A DNA stretch of 64,000 bases from Blepharisma stoltei (lineage: Eukaryota > Ciliophora > Heterotrichea > Heterotrichida > Blepharismidae). Position 1 is the stretch's first letter, and each line of letters begins with the position of its first letter. Made by a program: the position numbers and the translations under genes. The notes beneath the pieces are model-generated. The model made no database searches, was not told where the DNA came from, and saw nothing but the letters and a program-made list of their open reading frames with translations. Below are positions 13,343-23,705 of the stretch, piece by piece. The stretch lies in NCBI GenBank assembly GCA_914767885.1, contig CAJZBQ010000056.1, positions 1,225,622 through 1,289,621 of the forward strand, given 5' to 3'.

Positions 13343-13989
13343 TATATCTAATTTTTGCTAATTAAGATTAAGATTACGCTGGGTATTTTAAGTCCCTGCT
13401 TCGTCCGAGGAAGCATTTTACGGTTTCCCGTATGGTGGCAGAGCGTTCACCAAGCTCGGGCCGAAACCTCCGGTTTCTCGGTAGAGGTGAAGGTCAAAGG
13501 GAGTGTCATACCGTCTTTGCTGACCTCCTCCATTTCCAACTTGGATCGTCGCCTAAGTTTACGCCAACACTGCCGCGTCGTCCGCCAGATCTGCCCATTG
13601 AAGGGCACCTTTTAAACTGGAGAGACTCCCGTTTAGATGTCTAACTCTCGCCTTCCCCTCTTTTCCGGTCATCGAGAAAGAACTCAACAGCTTTCGCCAT
13701 TCGGGGCGAGCCACAAAAGCAGCTTAGGCAAGTAAGTCGCCCTGCCTCATTTCGGGGCACTCACTGGGCTGAGCGCTGCTGGCAAAAAGGAGTCACGAGT
13801 AACTGCCCATGGATCTGGTCGCAAAAACAGCGGCTCTCGCGCTTAGGCCTCTCGCTTCGAGGTCCCAGACGTTGTTGGGCTAACTCCTGGCTCCAAAAAC
13901 CATGCCCGGATATACATGGGTAACCACCACTGAGAGGGTGGGTCGGTCGCCGTCCGCCATTTTATGTATATCTAATTTTTGCTAATTAA
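13343..13989. mobile_element. SINE-like retroposon copy 4 with 23-bp target-site duplication
   Basis: A roughly 600-bp GC-rich body (13366-13966) is bracketed by perfect 23-bp direct repeats at 13343-13365 and 13967-13989 (core TCTAATTTTTGCTAATTAA). Long target duplications are the hallmark of LINE-machinery retroposition. The plus-strand left end GATTAAGATTACG is probably the tail, and the right end CCGCCATTTTATG the 5' end in reverse. It shares GCAGCTTAGGCAAGTAAG and the GAGCGCTGCTGGCAAAAAG block with copy 6. The right duplication overlaps the stop codon of the next gene. Confidence 0.8.
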
Positions 13990-14480
13990 TGATTATAAAT
14001 TCTCCCAAGCTCATTTCTTGCAAACCCAGGGTTAGTCTCTCTTATATGAAAATCATTTAACACATAATGGCTTATCCCTGCTTTATGCTTCAGCATCTTT
14101 GGCTTCTCCATTGTTCTTAAATTTGCCTCTAGAGCTCTACTAAATAATTCTTTATTTATCTCTTCCCCTCCTCCCACTGAGCTTTTTCTCAATAATGACT
14201 TTACATAGCTGACCTTTGGCGACAAACTTCTTCTATAAGGAGCTTGCTGCTTTTCTGGATTAACTTTCATAGGAGTCCCATCTCTTTTAGGGTAGTCTTG
14301 GTAAAAAGTCACACGGAAATGTGAGCTGTTAAAGCGAGTTGCATCATCAAGCTTGCTTTTTTCAGGATAATTAGGGGTCCAGAATTTGGAGACTAATTGG
14401 GTTTTCCGTGGAATTTTATTTGCAGTGAATTCTTTTAGTTTCTGGATATCTGAGAGAGGTTGTTGGACAGCTGAACTCAT
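13986..14480 (-). CDS. Unknown 164-aa basic protein
   Basis: MSSAVQQPLSDIQKLKEF..., rich in Lys/Arg/Pro with conserved-looking HYVLNDFHIRETNPGFARNE near the C-terminus. No domain recognised; such short basic tails occur in axonemal or cortical ciliate proteins, which is speculation. Its stop lies inside the right copy of the SINE target duplication. Confidence 0.6.
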   Translation of the reverse strand: MSSAVQQPLSDIQKLKEFTANKIPRKTQLVSKFWTPNYPEKSKLDDATRFNSSHFRVTFYQDYPKRDGTPMKVNPEKQQAPYRRSLSPKVSYVKSLLRKSSVGGGEEINKELFSRALEANLRTMEKPKMLKHKAGISHYVLNDFHIRETNPGFARNELGRIYNH

Positions 14481-14567
14481 ATATGTTAGTTACTGATAAA
14501 ATATAATTTATTTTTATAGAGAAAAAATTTATATATTTTTTTCAAAAATTATATTATATTAAAATTA

Positions 14568-16958
14568 TTAAATTTTTATGCTTACTACACTTTCAGACAA
14601 AGTCCTCATATACCTTCTAGGGAAACTTACTTGTTCATCTATATTGTCAGTTTGGTTCCATTCAGGTCCTAGCCTAGGCGGCCTTATTTGTTTTCTTACT
14701 AATTGTTTCCAATCAGTCCCTTTAAAAAAGTCATGCTTTTTGATATCTGAAATAGTCGGCCTTTTTGCTGGGTTTCTATTCATGCAGAGTATAATTAAAT
14801 TCTTTGCTTCTTCGCTTACAAAGGAAGGAAACGTAAGTTTAGCCGTTTTTATATTTTTATATAAAATCTGTGTGTCTTCATTATAATAAGGAGGGATCCC
14901 AGTAAGCATTTCATATAGCAGCGACCCTAAACTATATATATCAATAGCTTGATAAATCCCTTGTTTATGCAGTGTTTCTGGCGCCATATAAGCAGGCGCT
15001 CCACAAAAAGTTTTTGTGGGATTTGTGTCACTAACGTTTTCTTTGGCCAGATAAAAATTTGCAATCCTAATATGTCCAGGGGCGTCAATATAAATTGATT
15101 CAGGCTTGAGTCCTCTATATACAATATCGTGCTTATGTAAAAAGCTTAACGCAAGGACTGTCTCTGCTAAATAAAATTTTGCAGTGTCTTCATCAAGCCT
15201 TTTCCTTAAATCTAAATGGTTTCTGATAGTCCCATTAGGACAGTGCTCAAGAATGAGGTACAAATAGTTTGAGGATTGATAAGACTTGTACATTAAAATG
15301 ATAAAGGGATGCTTTATTTTTTTTAGGACGCTGTACTCGGATAAGGCAAATTTTATGCTGTTCATGTTTTGGAGGAAGGTTTTATTGAACATTTTTAAGG
15401 TGTAGACATTGCCATCTGACACCCTAGCAAGCTTATAAAGGCGTCCGAGCTGCTCTACACCGATTTCTTCGACGATTTCGTAGTTGCGGTCTGGCGAAGA
15501 GTCATCTTCCATCATACGATTTAAGGCAGACAAAGGTTCGTCTTCTTCAACTTTTATAGGAGAATTTGTATAATTAATTATAGGAATTTGACAATTTTTA
15601 TAGGAAACAATTATTTTTATAATATAATAAAAAAATAGCATAAAAATTCTTGGTAACTCATATTCGTCATTATCAGACTCTCGAGTAATCGTTACAAAAT
15701 GTATAGGATTTTTATTGGTCGGACTTCCCTTAAAATTCCTTTTTTGTCAATAATTGACAGCGTCTTTAATTCTATTAGTCCATTGTTCAATTACTTCAGG
15801 GTAGCATGAGTTATATTTCAGCTTAACAGAGTTCGCCACAACCATCATATAGTAATAACTTCTATTAAAGCCTTTATTTGATGAATTTTTTATAGCTGTA
15901 ACCTCTTCAAGAAGCACTGAAAATCTAGGCTCTTCGTTATCTAGGAAACTTTCACGGGTTTTATAATGATATAAAAAGGCTTCTTCTACGTCTAAAACTA
16001 GAAATACTTGTTTATCTGTCAAAAACATTGGGGTGTGAAAATAAATCATCCCAGAAAAACTTGGAGGCATGTCAGGGTCCTTTATTTTTGAATTTGTGTA
16101 TTTCTTAAGCATCTGCTCGCCCATATACTTTGGAATTTCTTCCAAAATTGCAGGCTTCAAAGCCAATTCCAAAGGAATTTTCCCATTAGGGTCTTCAATT
16201 GTCATTGATGCACCATTTTCAATTAGCAACACTACGACTGCAGTTTCGCCTGAGGCGCATGCTAAATGTAGCGCGGTACCTCTGTTTTCTGTCATTTTAT
16301 CAATATCTACAGAAGGATATGATAATAATGTTTTCACACACTCAAAATGTCCATGTAGCGAGCACAGCTGAAGAGGGGTCCAACCATCCTCAGTTTCTCT
16401 ATTTACATTGACTCTTCAGCTCAAAAGAGCTTTGAGTATCTCTAAGTTACCGTTCAAGCAAACATAATGGATGCACCTTCATCCAGTTGTAAATGGCTTG
16501 TTCAAAAATGTGGTAATTTCGCCTTTAGGTACTTTGTATGACTGGCTTGCTTTGAATTTGTCTATTATGTCTGATAGCTGCTCAACTGTGCCACGTTTGC
16601 AAACCTATTTAAACCATACGCTGATAGCTTGAGGTAAAAGATATGAATCAATTGTTCTCCGCTTTGTGTATTTTTCTACTAAAAGCTCTTGTGTGTTTGT
16701 GTCAGCATTTTCTTTTAAGTGAGAAATCTCAACAAGGACACAAGAGCCGTTGGCTAAACCAAAAAAGCTGCAAAGCCAGCCTTCTACTATCATAACTTTG
16801 ATATGGCAAATGTAAGTATAAAGCTTCAAACGGTTTGAGTTTATGTGAGCCTGATCTTCTATAAGCTGCTTCAGCTGAGAAACTGTGGCGTCAAGAGGGA
16901 GAGATATAGAACAGAAAATGACCTGGGGGTTGTCGTGGGCTCGTAATACAATATCCAT
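14568..16958 (-). CDS. UBL-ankyrin-PH-pseudokinase fusion protein
   Basis: One long minus-strand frame. Order: N-terminal ubiquitin-like fold (MDIVLRAHDNPQVIFCSISL), 15-nt intron at 16605-16619, ankyrin repeats (GWRCIHYVCLNGNLEILKAL; GWTPLQLCSLHGHFECVK; GTALHLACASGETAVVVLL), a PH-like domain (MIYFHTPMFLTDKQVFLVLD to the WTNRIKDAV helix; this Trp is UGG), then an AGC-type kinase fold. The kinase keeps the beta-3 Lys (YTLKMFNK) and APE (YMAPETL) but has YRGLKPES for YRDLKPEN and IANFYLAK for LTDFGLAK: the catalytic Asp, the metal-binding Asp and the DFG Gly are all replaced. Inferred role: scaffold or allosteric signalling. UGA Trp links the PH region to the kinase at about 15747. A stop-free 84-bp stretch (15557-15640) may be an in-frame IES. 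Confidence 0.82.
15557..15640. other. Candidate in-frame, stop-free IES (84 bp)
   Basis: Encodes an AT-rich Tyr/Ile/Phe stretch (MLFFYYIIKIIVSYKNCQIP) unlike its surroundings, bounded by in-phase TAs. Exactly 28 codons, so translation would continue whether or not it is removed. Confidence 0.5.
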
Positions 16959-17380
16959 TTTATTATGCAGGAGATAAATTTAAATAAAGTTTCAGGCGAG
17001 TAAATTAGGAAAAGCTTTACATTAATTTTAGGATGAGCAAGTAATGAAGAAGCTGGATTTAAATTATATTAAAAATTAATTTGGTAATATAGCAATTAGT
17101 TGTAGAGTTATATGGGAGCAGAGCCTCTTAGTATATAAATTTAGGAGTATTTTAGTAATAATAATTAAAAAATAAATGAAATAAGTGGACTTTTAGATAT
17201 TGATTAATGTAGCTGAAATAGATTAAGTTCATTTTTAAATAAAAATAAATGAGAAAAGAGTTCTTTGCAACCTAAAAATGGCACGAAACTTAAGTTATAT
17301 AATAGCTGCCAGAATGCTATAATATACTATATGCATATTATATTGATCTATAATCATCTTATAAAGTATCAGATATACTG
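16959..17380. other. AT-rich intergenic
   Basis: No coding frame, repeat or RNA gene recognised. Confidence 0.5.
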
Positions 17381-17842
17381 TAAAGAAATTATCTTAACTT
17401 AACTTAACTTATTATCTGGTGTTTAAGGTGTCTAGTGCTGCATTCCCATGGAGAAATATGGCTAAACTGGTGACACCACGGAGCCATCTTGGAATCGCGG
17501 TGGTCAGCCTAACCGGCCAAGCCTTCTATCAACGCTAATCTCCAGCCGCCTACATGTCTCACCCGGCGCGTTGTTATCGCTCGCTCTGACTCAGCTCCTG
17601 CTCGTGCTCCGCTTAAGGGTCATCTTTCTCTGGAAGTGTGCTGAGAGGTAAAACCCTGAGCCTCTTGAATGCACTGAGGAGCTGCTCCTTTGGTTATCCT
17701 CAAAGTTAAACAGCTATTGCTGTGCAGAAGTTCTCTAGAGAAAGCCCAACCCCATAAATAAAATTCCATGAGGGAGAGAAAATTAGCAGAGCTAATTTCT
17801 CTCGAACCGAATGCCATTTTATTTGTGTAAAGAAATTATCAA
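17381..17842. mobile_element. SINE-like retroposon copy 5 with 15-bp target duplication
   Basis: TGTAAAGAAATTATC occurs at both edges (about 17380-17394 and 17827-17841). The left end after the duplication is (TTAAC)n, a tail-like microsatellite; the right end is ATGCCATTTTATT. Shares long stretches with copy 8 (e.g. GACTCAGCTCCT and AAAATTCCATGAGGGAGA). Confidence 0.78.
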
Positions 17843-18334
17843 AAGAAGCACTATAATAAGCTACAAAAAGTTTTTAGCCCAGTACTAGCTTTCAAGCCAA
17901 AGGCTATTATAAGAAATTTTTAGTGATTTAAAGCAGCGTTGTCAGATGGGGCTTATGCACTTATCTTATAATTGAAAAAATTAATAAAAGACTCATTCAG
18001 ACTCAGAATATTTTAAGTAATATGCAGTTTATAAAAAAATTAAATCCTGCAGAGATCTAAACAAACTTATAACAGAGCTTTCTTATCATAGTTTGTTGAT
18101 AAAGAAAATAAGCTGCTTAGAACGAAATTTCCCCCTAAAAATCCCAGCTGAAACGCCGATTAATATTTGTAACAGCCAAAACATATCTTTTTATCTTTAA
18201 GCTAAAATAAATCCATCAATAATAAAAAACGCTGCATATTCCTAACAAAAACAAAAAAGAAACGCACTTCAAGCAGAATGTAATAGTTTGCAGCAAAAAA
18301 AACAAGAAATGGCTTTAATAATTTTAAATAAAAT
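17843..18334. other. AT-rich intergenic
   Basis: Nothing recognised; presumably the promoter of the next gene at its right edge. Confidence 0.5.
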
Positions 18335-19927
18335 ATGAGTTCAGCAGAATTTCCTATCGAAGCAACCAAATCTCAAGGCTCAAATAAAGTAAGCCCTGAA
18401 TTTGCTCAGTTTTTGCAGCAATCAGAAGGAGAAGTTGAAAAAACAAAGTTTATGATGTTTAGAGGCGACAAATCGCCGAATTCTGATTCTGTGGGTGACT
18501 CACTTACAAAGTTTAATTCTGGAGATGGATTGACTGACTTTCGAAATATAAATATTCACCCTAGGTTTGAATCTTCCTCATTCCAAATCCACGAAAAAAT
18601 TGTAAAAATCATATAGGAAACAATAAAAGAAGCTCCTATAGAATACTACGAATCCATTCTATATGATTTGTGTAGGCGTTACAATTTAGAATTATTCTCA
18701 AAAAAAATAACCACAAAGTGCATTGAAATTTTTCATCACATTTATAGGCTAAAAGCTGAAGAAGAGGAATTATCGCCTAATGAAGTTTCTCAGCTAAACA
18801 TGCATTTTGAAGATGTCTTGACCTCTTTTCCTAACTCCCCCCCCCCCCCTCCGTGAGCGAACAAAAAAATTTTGTTCGCTCACGGAGGGGGGTTAATTTT
18901 TTTTTTTAAAAAAAAATTTATATATAAATTTTATAAAAAATATTTTTTTCGAAATTTAAAAAAATCCTAATTTGCAAAAATTGGGAAGCAAATATTAATT
19001 TAATTTGCAAAATTTATGTTTTAAAACGCAATTTGTTTAAAATTAAACAGAATTAGCTCTAGATTTCATTATACTAATTATCACTTATATATCAAAATTT
19101 TTTTCCATTAAAATTTTTTCTATTAAAAAAATTTTTGTTCGCTCACGGAGGGTGGGTTTTTGGTCAAAAAATGGTGATTTTTCTAATGGTTTTGTTCGCT
19201 CACGGAGGGGGGGGGGGAGTAAGATTTTTCAAGAGTATGAATTATTTAAAGAGACTTTAAGCTTGGCCTCAGCACTTGCTGTAAAATGGGGAATAGCTAA
19301 CATAGATCATTATTCATATAGATTGACTGGAAGATCAATGAACATTAAGATGCTTGATTTACGGGAAATCAACAAAAATTTATTCACATGCGAAACTATT
19401 TGGATAGGGACTATGATAAAGCAAGATCCTTTTGTAAAAATCGCTGATGACCAGATCGCTCAATACGCTTATTTGCTCTTACAAGTATGCTGTTTAAACT
19501 CTTATAATTTTATTCCCCTTTGCTGTTTTTTTTAAAATCTATAAAATATTCCCAATATGATAATTATAAAAAAATTATAAACACATATACTTATATAGTG
19601 ACAAAGCTAGTAAACTCAATATTATCCTTAAACCAACACTGTAACCTCAACAATACCCCTACTATCGCAGGTCTTGTTGCTTCAAAAAATCCTAAAGTCA
19701 CAAGATTCAGTGGAGTTGAGCCTAACTACGACGCTGAAGTGGTGGCTTATCAAAGACTGAAGCTTAATCGAGGAATTTTAAGTTTCTGCGTAAAAGACAG
19801 AGACTTAAAAACCATAAGAGAAATCAAAAGCTTATTAGAAGATTTTGAAAACGTTTATCGACAATTTGAACAGTCTTTGATGGTAAACATTTTAAGTATG
19901 TCAAAACACGCAAAAGATGTTGTATAG
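18335..19927 (+). CDS. Unknown 355-aa helical protein
   Basis: MSSAEFPIEATKSQGSNK start, disordered N-terminus, then a mainly helical body (YYESILYDLCRRYNLELF; SLASALAVKWGIANIDHY). A 15-nt intron (18602-18616), a family-A MITE IES (18832-19219) and a 122-bp IES (19486-19607) are removed to give 356 codons ending in TAG. The MITE junction restores LTSFPKIFQEYELFK. No domain recognised. Confidence 0.72.
18832..19219 (+). mobile_element. MITE-like IES, family A (388 bp), reference copy
   Basis: TA-bounded, capped ACTCCCC/GGGGAGT. Four copies of CTCCGTGAGCGAACAAAA: two head-to-head as a hairpin at the left, two same-direction about 57 bp apart at the right. The internal AT-rich core is shared with 8534-8926 and 33106-33484. 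Confidence 0.92.
19486..19607. other. IES (122 bp)
   Basis: TAs at 19486 and 19608 (or 19611, also in phase). AT-rich with stops; removal joins YLLLQ to VNSILSLNQ. Confidence 0.72.
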
Positions 19928-19994
19928 AATATAATGATTTTTTTAATAAAAAAAAAATAAAAATAATAATTATTTTTGGAAAAAAATTGGGTGA

Positions 19995-20551
19995 TAACTC
20001 CCCCCCATCCTTGATCGAACGACTCGCCAACGTTCGATCAAGGATGGGGTTAAAAAAATTTTTTTGGGAAAAAAATTTTATATATAAAATGAAAAAGATA
20101 TATATAGATTTTTTTTATTTACTTTAAATAAGAGGGTTTAAGAGTATTTAATAATTTTTTACAGCAAAAAATTGAAGTAATTTCATAAAAATACCAATTT
20201 TTTAATATTTTAATTTATTAATTGTCCCTGTATAAATTTTAATTTTTTCCTTATTATATTAATTTTATTTTTTTTTTAATTTTAAAGAATCTCTATTTTA
20301 TTAGATTATTGAGTTTTTAAGCATAGGTTGATGACTAAATCACTTCGAATGGTTGATTCAAAAGCTTTCTCTCGTCTCAAAGTCTCTGAAAACAATTTCA
20401 TTATGTACATTTTTCCCAAGCTTTTGATAACTATTATATTTATATATATAAAAATTTGCATGATATGAAAATCGTTCGATCAAGGATGGGGTTAATTTCC
20501 CCAATTTTTAGGAATTTTTACAGTCAATCGTTCGATCAAGGATGGGGGGAG
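19995..20551. mobile_element. MITE family B, copy 1 (557 bp), intergenic
   Basis: TA-bounded ACTCCCCC cap, then CATCCTTGATCGAACGA paired head-to-head across a short loop (about 20003-20046). The right end has two same-direction copies (about 20470 and 20528). Lies between two genes. Confidence 0.88.
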
Positions 20552-20605
20552 TAAGAATATCCTTTTAATAAGTAGTAATGTTTGTTAAAATATTCGTTTT
20601 ATATA

Positions 20606-22461
20606 ATGGCATCGCCTTATCTGACATCTGATGGAGCAAGACACCTCCAGAAGTACACCTACACTGGTACAGATAACTCTATTTTTTATAGTTTGATATT
20701 ATCACCACTATCAAATGCTTTAATCCAAGGAACACCTACATGGATATCGTAATTTTTATGTAGCCCTAACATGGTACTGGTTATCTAGATTACAATGCTA
20801 GGCGTGAATGCATTATTATTCTTCACAACAGAAATCTCCCTAAAATAAAAAAATAATTATCAATTTTTATGTCAAAAAAAAGAATTTGCTATTAAAACCA
20901 ATAGGATTAATCTTTATAAAGTAAAATATTAATTTACGTCTCCACCTCCCTTCATTGTGGGTCAAGCTTATCATGCCGACTTCCAGACTCAGTCTCATTG
21001 ATCTGCACAATGCTCTATTTCGCATGGGTTGTATTTGATAACATGGACGGCAAGCAAGCAAGAAGGACTCAGTCATCAACTCCATTAGGACTCATTTATG
21101 ACCGTCAGTCAGATGCTATAGAAGCTACTGTTATGTCGACTTTCTTTGGAATCCTCTCACTCTATGGAAACTCGCCATATACAATTGCCATATGGACCAT
21201 TGCAATGATAGGATGCTATTTTGAGAACTGGGAAGCCTGCTATACTGGTTCATATAGTTCTTCAAGCAACAAGCCACTTTTTATTGGAATTCTTGCATTA
21301 ACCTGTGCTATGTTTAGCCCTGAATTCTTTACGACAACTATGGTACTACAGACCGAAATTCGCGCTTTAGCCCTTTGTGTTTTTTGCAGCTGGGTAACTA
21401 TAGAAGTCTCAATCAGGTAAAAACTACACAGAATCTTCAACGTTCTTATGAAATCTGATAAAAAAACTGACGCTTTCATGAGTTTAGGCTCCTTATTTTA
21501 CCTAATCTTCTGTGTAGCCGTCATCTTTGTGTTTTCTCCTTCAGGGCTAGCCTATACTGGCACAAGAGAAGTCATTTTATTTTACTCCGCCCCATCCTTG
21601 ATCAAACGACTCGCCGTCGTTCGATCAAGGATAGGGGTTAAAAAAAATTTTTTGTGGGATAAAAATTTATATATAAAATAAATAAAATATATATATATAT
21701 ATATATTTTTTTATTTACTTTTAAATAAGAGGGTTAAAAGTATTTAATAATTATTTTTACAGCAAAGAATCGAATTAATTTCATAAGAATACCAATTTTT
21801 AATATTTTGATTTTTTGGTTACCTCTTTAAATTGTATAAAATTTTAATTTGTTTCTTATTAAATTAAAATTTTTAATTTTAAAGAATCTCTATTTTTTAG
21901 ATTATTGAGTTTTTAATCCTATGTTGATGACTAAATCACTTCGGATGGTTGATTTCGTAGCTTCCTTAAGTCTCAAGCCTCTGACAACAACTTCATTATG
22001 CACATCTTCCCAAGCTTTTGATAACTAATATATTTTTATATATTTAAAAATTTGCATGATATGAAAATCGTTCGATCAAGAATGGGGGTTAATTTTTCCC
22101 AATTTTAGGAATTTTTACAGTCAATCGTTCGATCAAGATTGGTGGGGGGGAGTTAGGGTTTATTTTTGCTAGAGAAATGGGATTTTTCCAGATAGCTCAT
22201 ATAAGTGATACAGAATATGAGCCTTTGAACACCCCAAATTTCGCATTGCTTTCTTTTTTTATGTTTAATACATCATGTCATGCGTGGGGATTCCCATTGT
22301 TTGATGAGTATAATTTACTATTGGTTTTGACAATTTTGGCAGGCCTAAGCTACATTCATTTTATATACTCAGTTACACATGAAATTACGAAAGAGCTGAA
22401 TATCCCAATTCTTACAAATTTGCGTAAGTTTTATGTAGAGAGAAAAGTTCAGTCAGTTTAA
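20606..22461 (+). CDS. CDP-alcohol phosphotransferase (choline/ethanolamine type)
   Basis: Integral membrane enzyme for the last Kennedy-pathway step, moving phosphocholine or phosphoethanolamine from a CDP donor to diacylglycerol, normally in the ER. The CDP-alcohol motif is intact: DGKQARRTQSSTPLGLIYD followed by RQSDA. The N-terminus KYTYTGTDNSIFYSLILSP and multiple membrane spans match CEPT/EPT; the choice between head groups cannot be made. Three 15-nt introns (20749-20763, 20774-20788, 21417-21431) and two IESs (20846-20934; 21578-22153) are removed to give 382 codons, close to the usual family length. The segment just after the first IES (YVSTSLHCGSSLSC) fits the family poorly, so that junction is the weakest. 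Confidence 0.88.
20846..20934. other. IES (89 bp) in CDP-alcohol phosphotransferase
   Basis: In-phase TAs at 20846 and 20935; removal leaves one open frame. A nearby TA at 20841 would be out of frame. Confidence 0.65.
21578..22153. mobile_element. MITE-like IES, family B, copy 2 (576 bp)
   Basis: Same family as 19995-20551 (TGATCAAACGACTCGCCGTCG hairpin on the left, two CGTTCGATCAAG copies on the right). The in-frame left TA (21578) is 5 bp outside the usual cap-adjacent TA (21583), which would create a stop. Confidence 0.88.
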
Positions 22462-22570
22462 TAACTAATAGGTAAAAATAATTTAAGGATTTGGGAATTA
22501 TTATAATATATAGGCTATAGGCTGAAAAGTAAGGATATAGAAATTTGGTTGAAATTTATTTATAGAGAAA

Positions 22571-22861
22571 ATGGAGGAATTGTGGAGAAATGAGAAAATT
22601 GCTTATTTGAGGAAGATTTATTATGTTTTTAACACTTATATGTGCAAATATAGCACATGGGATCTTATAAATGCCCAGTTTTGGAATGTCATGGTTCCTA
22701 GTGAGCTTTCATTAGAAGAATATTCTGACTCTTCAGAAACTTCTGTGTCTGTAATGCTTTGTATTTCTGAGTCTAGTCCCATTAAACTGCTAACAAAGGA
22801 TTCATCGTTGTTTTTATGAATTAAAGATATGTTTGGGTGATCCATAATTTTATAATCTTTT
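22571..22861 (+). CDS. Possible small protein (low support)
   Basis: Plus-strand frame MEELWRNEKIAYLRKIYYVF... of about 96 aa with two UGA read as Trp near its end. The opposite strand also has a 69-aa acidic frame (22636-22845, MDHPNISLIHKNNDES...). Only one, if either, is likely real; nothing decides. Confidence 0.3.
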
Positions 22862-22867
22862 TTCCTG

Positions 22868-23335
22868 CTATAAATATTTATTATTATTAAACCAATTTCT
22901 TAATTCTTTAGAAATATCTATGTTATAATTAAATTTATTATGAGCCTTCCCTAGTAAGATATAATCAATGCTTCTCATCATATAAGACTTGGATAGAGAG
23001 TCCGATATCGATAAATTGGAAAGGTCAACACTTGATAATAAATTAGACATTTTCAGATTCTCGTCCTTGGCTTCCTGAATTCTTGATTTAAAGCTTCTGA
23101 GGATCTTTTCTTGTCCTTCAAGCATATTCTTGATTTCAGAAACTTGAGCTTTTAGCTTGAAAATTTCAGCATCCTCTTTAATTTCATTAGATGAATGGAT
23201 TGGGGATGAAATCTGCTTAAAATCTACGGCTGTTGTGGACTCTGAAAAGTTGTTAAACTTATAGTCAGAGCTTGGCAAATATTTTTCTTCCAGATCTAGG
23301 ATATGGCTTTGCGTTGATCTTTGATCTGTGTCCAT
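22868..23335 (-). CDS. Coiled-coil protein, 155 aa
   Basis: MDTDQRSTQSHILDLEEKYL start, then a heptad-rich helix (EDAEIFKLKAQVSEIKNMLE ... KSRIQEAKDENLKMSNLL). No catalytic motif. The upstream region contains half of the duplicated segment described at 23333-23705. Confidence 0.65.
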   Translation of the reverse strand: MDTDQRSTQSHILDLEEKYLPSSDYKFNNFSESTTAVDFKQISSPIHSSNEIKEDAEIFKLKAQVSEIKNMLEGQEKILRSFKSRIQEAKDENLKMSNLLSSVDLSNLSISDSLSKSYMMRSIDYILLGKAHNKFNYNIDISKELRNWFNNNKYL

Positions 23336-23705
23336 AATTTTAATTAATATTCAGAGAAATTGCCAAATCTAGAAATACTAATGCTTTTCCTAATATAAAA
23401 GGCAAGCCAAAGACAGTTTTTTTAAACAAATTCTGATGATCGAAGCCAAATTAAAAATAATATTAATGATCTAGCATTGGCAACACAAATTTTTTAAACG
23501 AATTATGATTAAAGATATTTTCATTTGATTTAGAAGTATAATTTTAATTAATATTCTGAGAAATTGCCTAATATAGAAATACTAATGGCTTTTTCTAGCT
23601 TAGTTAAAGTCTGTCAGTTTTATAAAACAGTTTTTGATTAATTGAAGCCAATTATATTAAAATAATATAAATGACAAGCATTGGAAAAACGAACTATGAT
23701 TTGAT
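23333..23705. repeat. Diverged tandem duplication of a gene start region
   Basis: 23333-23519 and 23550-23705 align along their length: both hold TTTTAATTAATATTC, AGAAATACTAATG, a GAAGCCAA block, and AGCATTGG followed by AACGAA(T/C)TATGATT. The second copy carries the ATG of the F-box gene; the first has lost it. Confidence 0.7.

Noticed and set aside
13355-13644. ORFs of 70-86 aa in the GC-rich block
   Set aside because: They lie inside a SINE-like element bracketed by a 23-bp target duplication; no domain.
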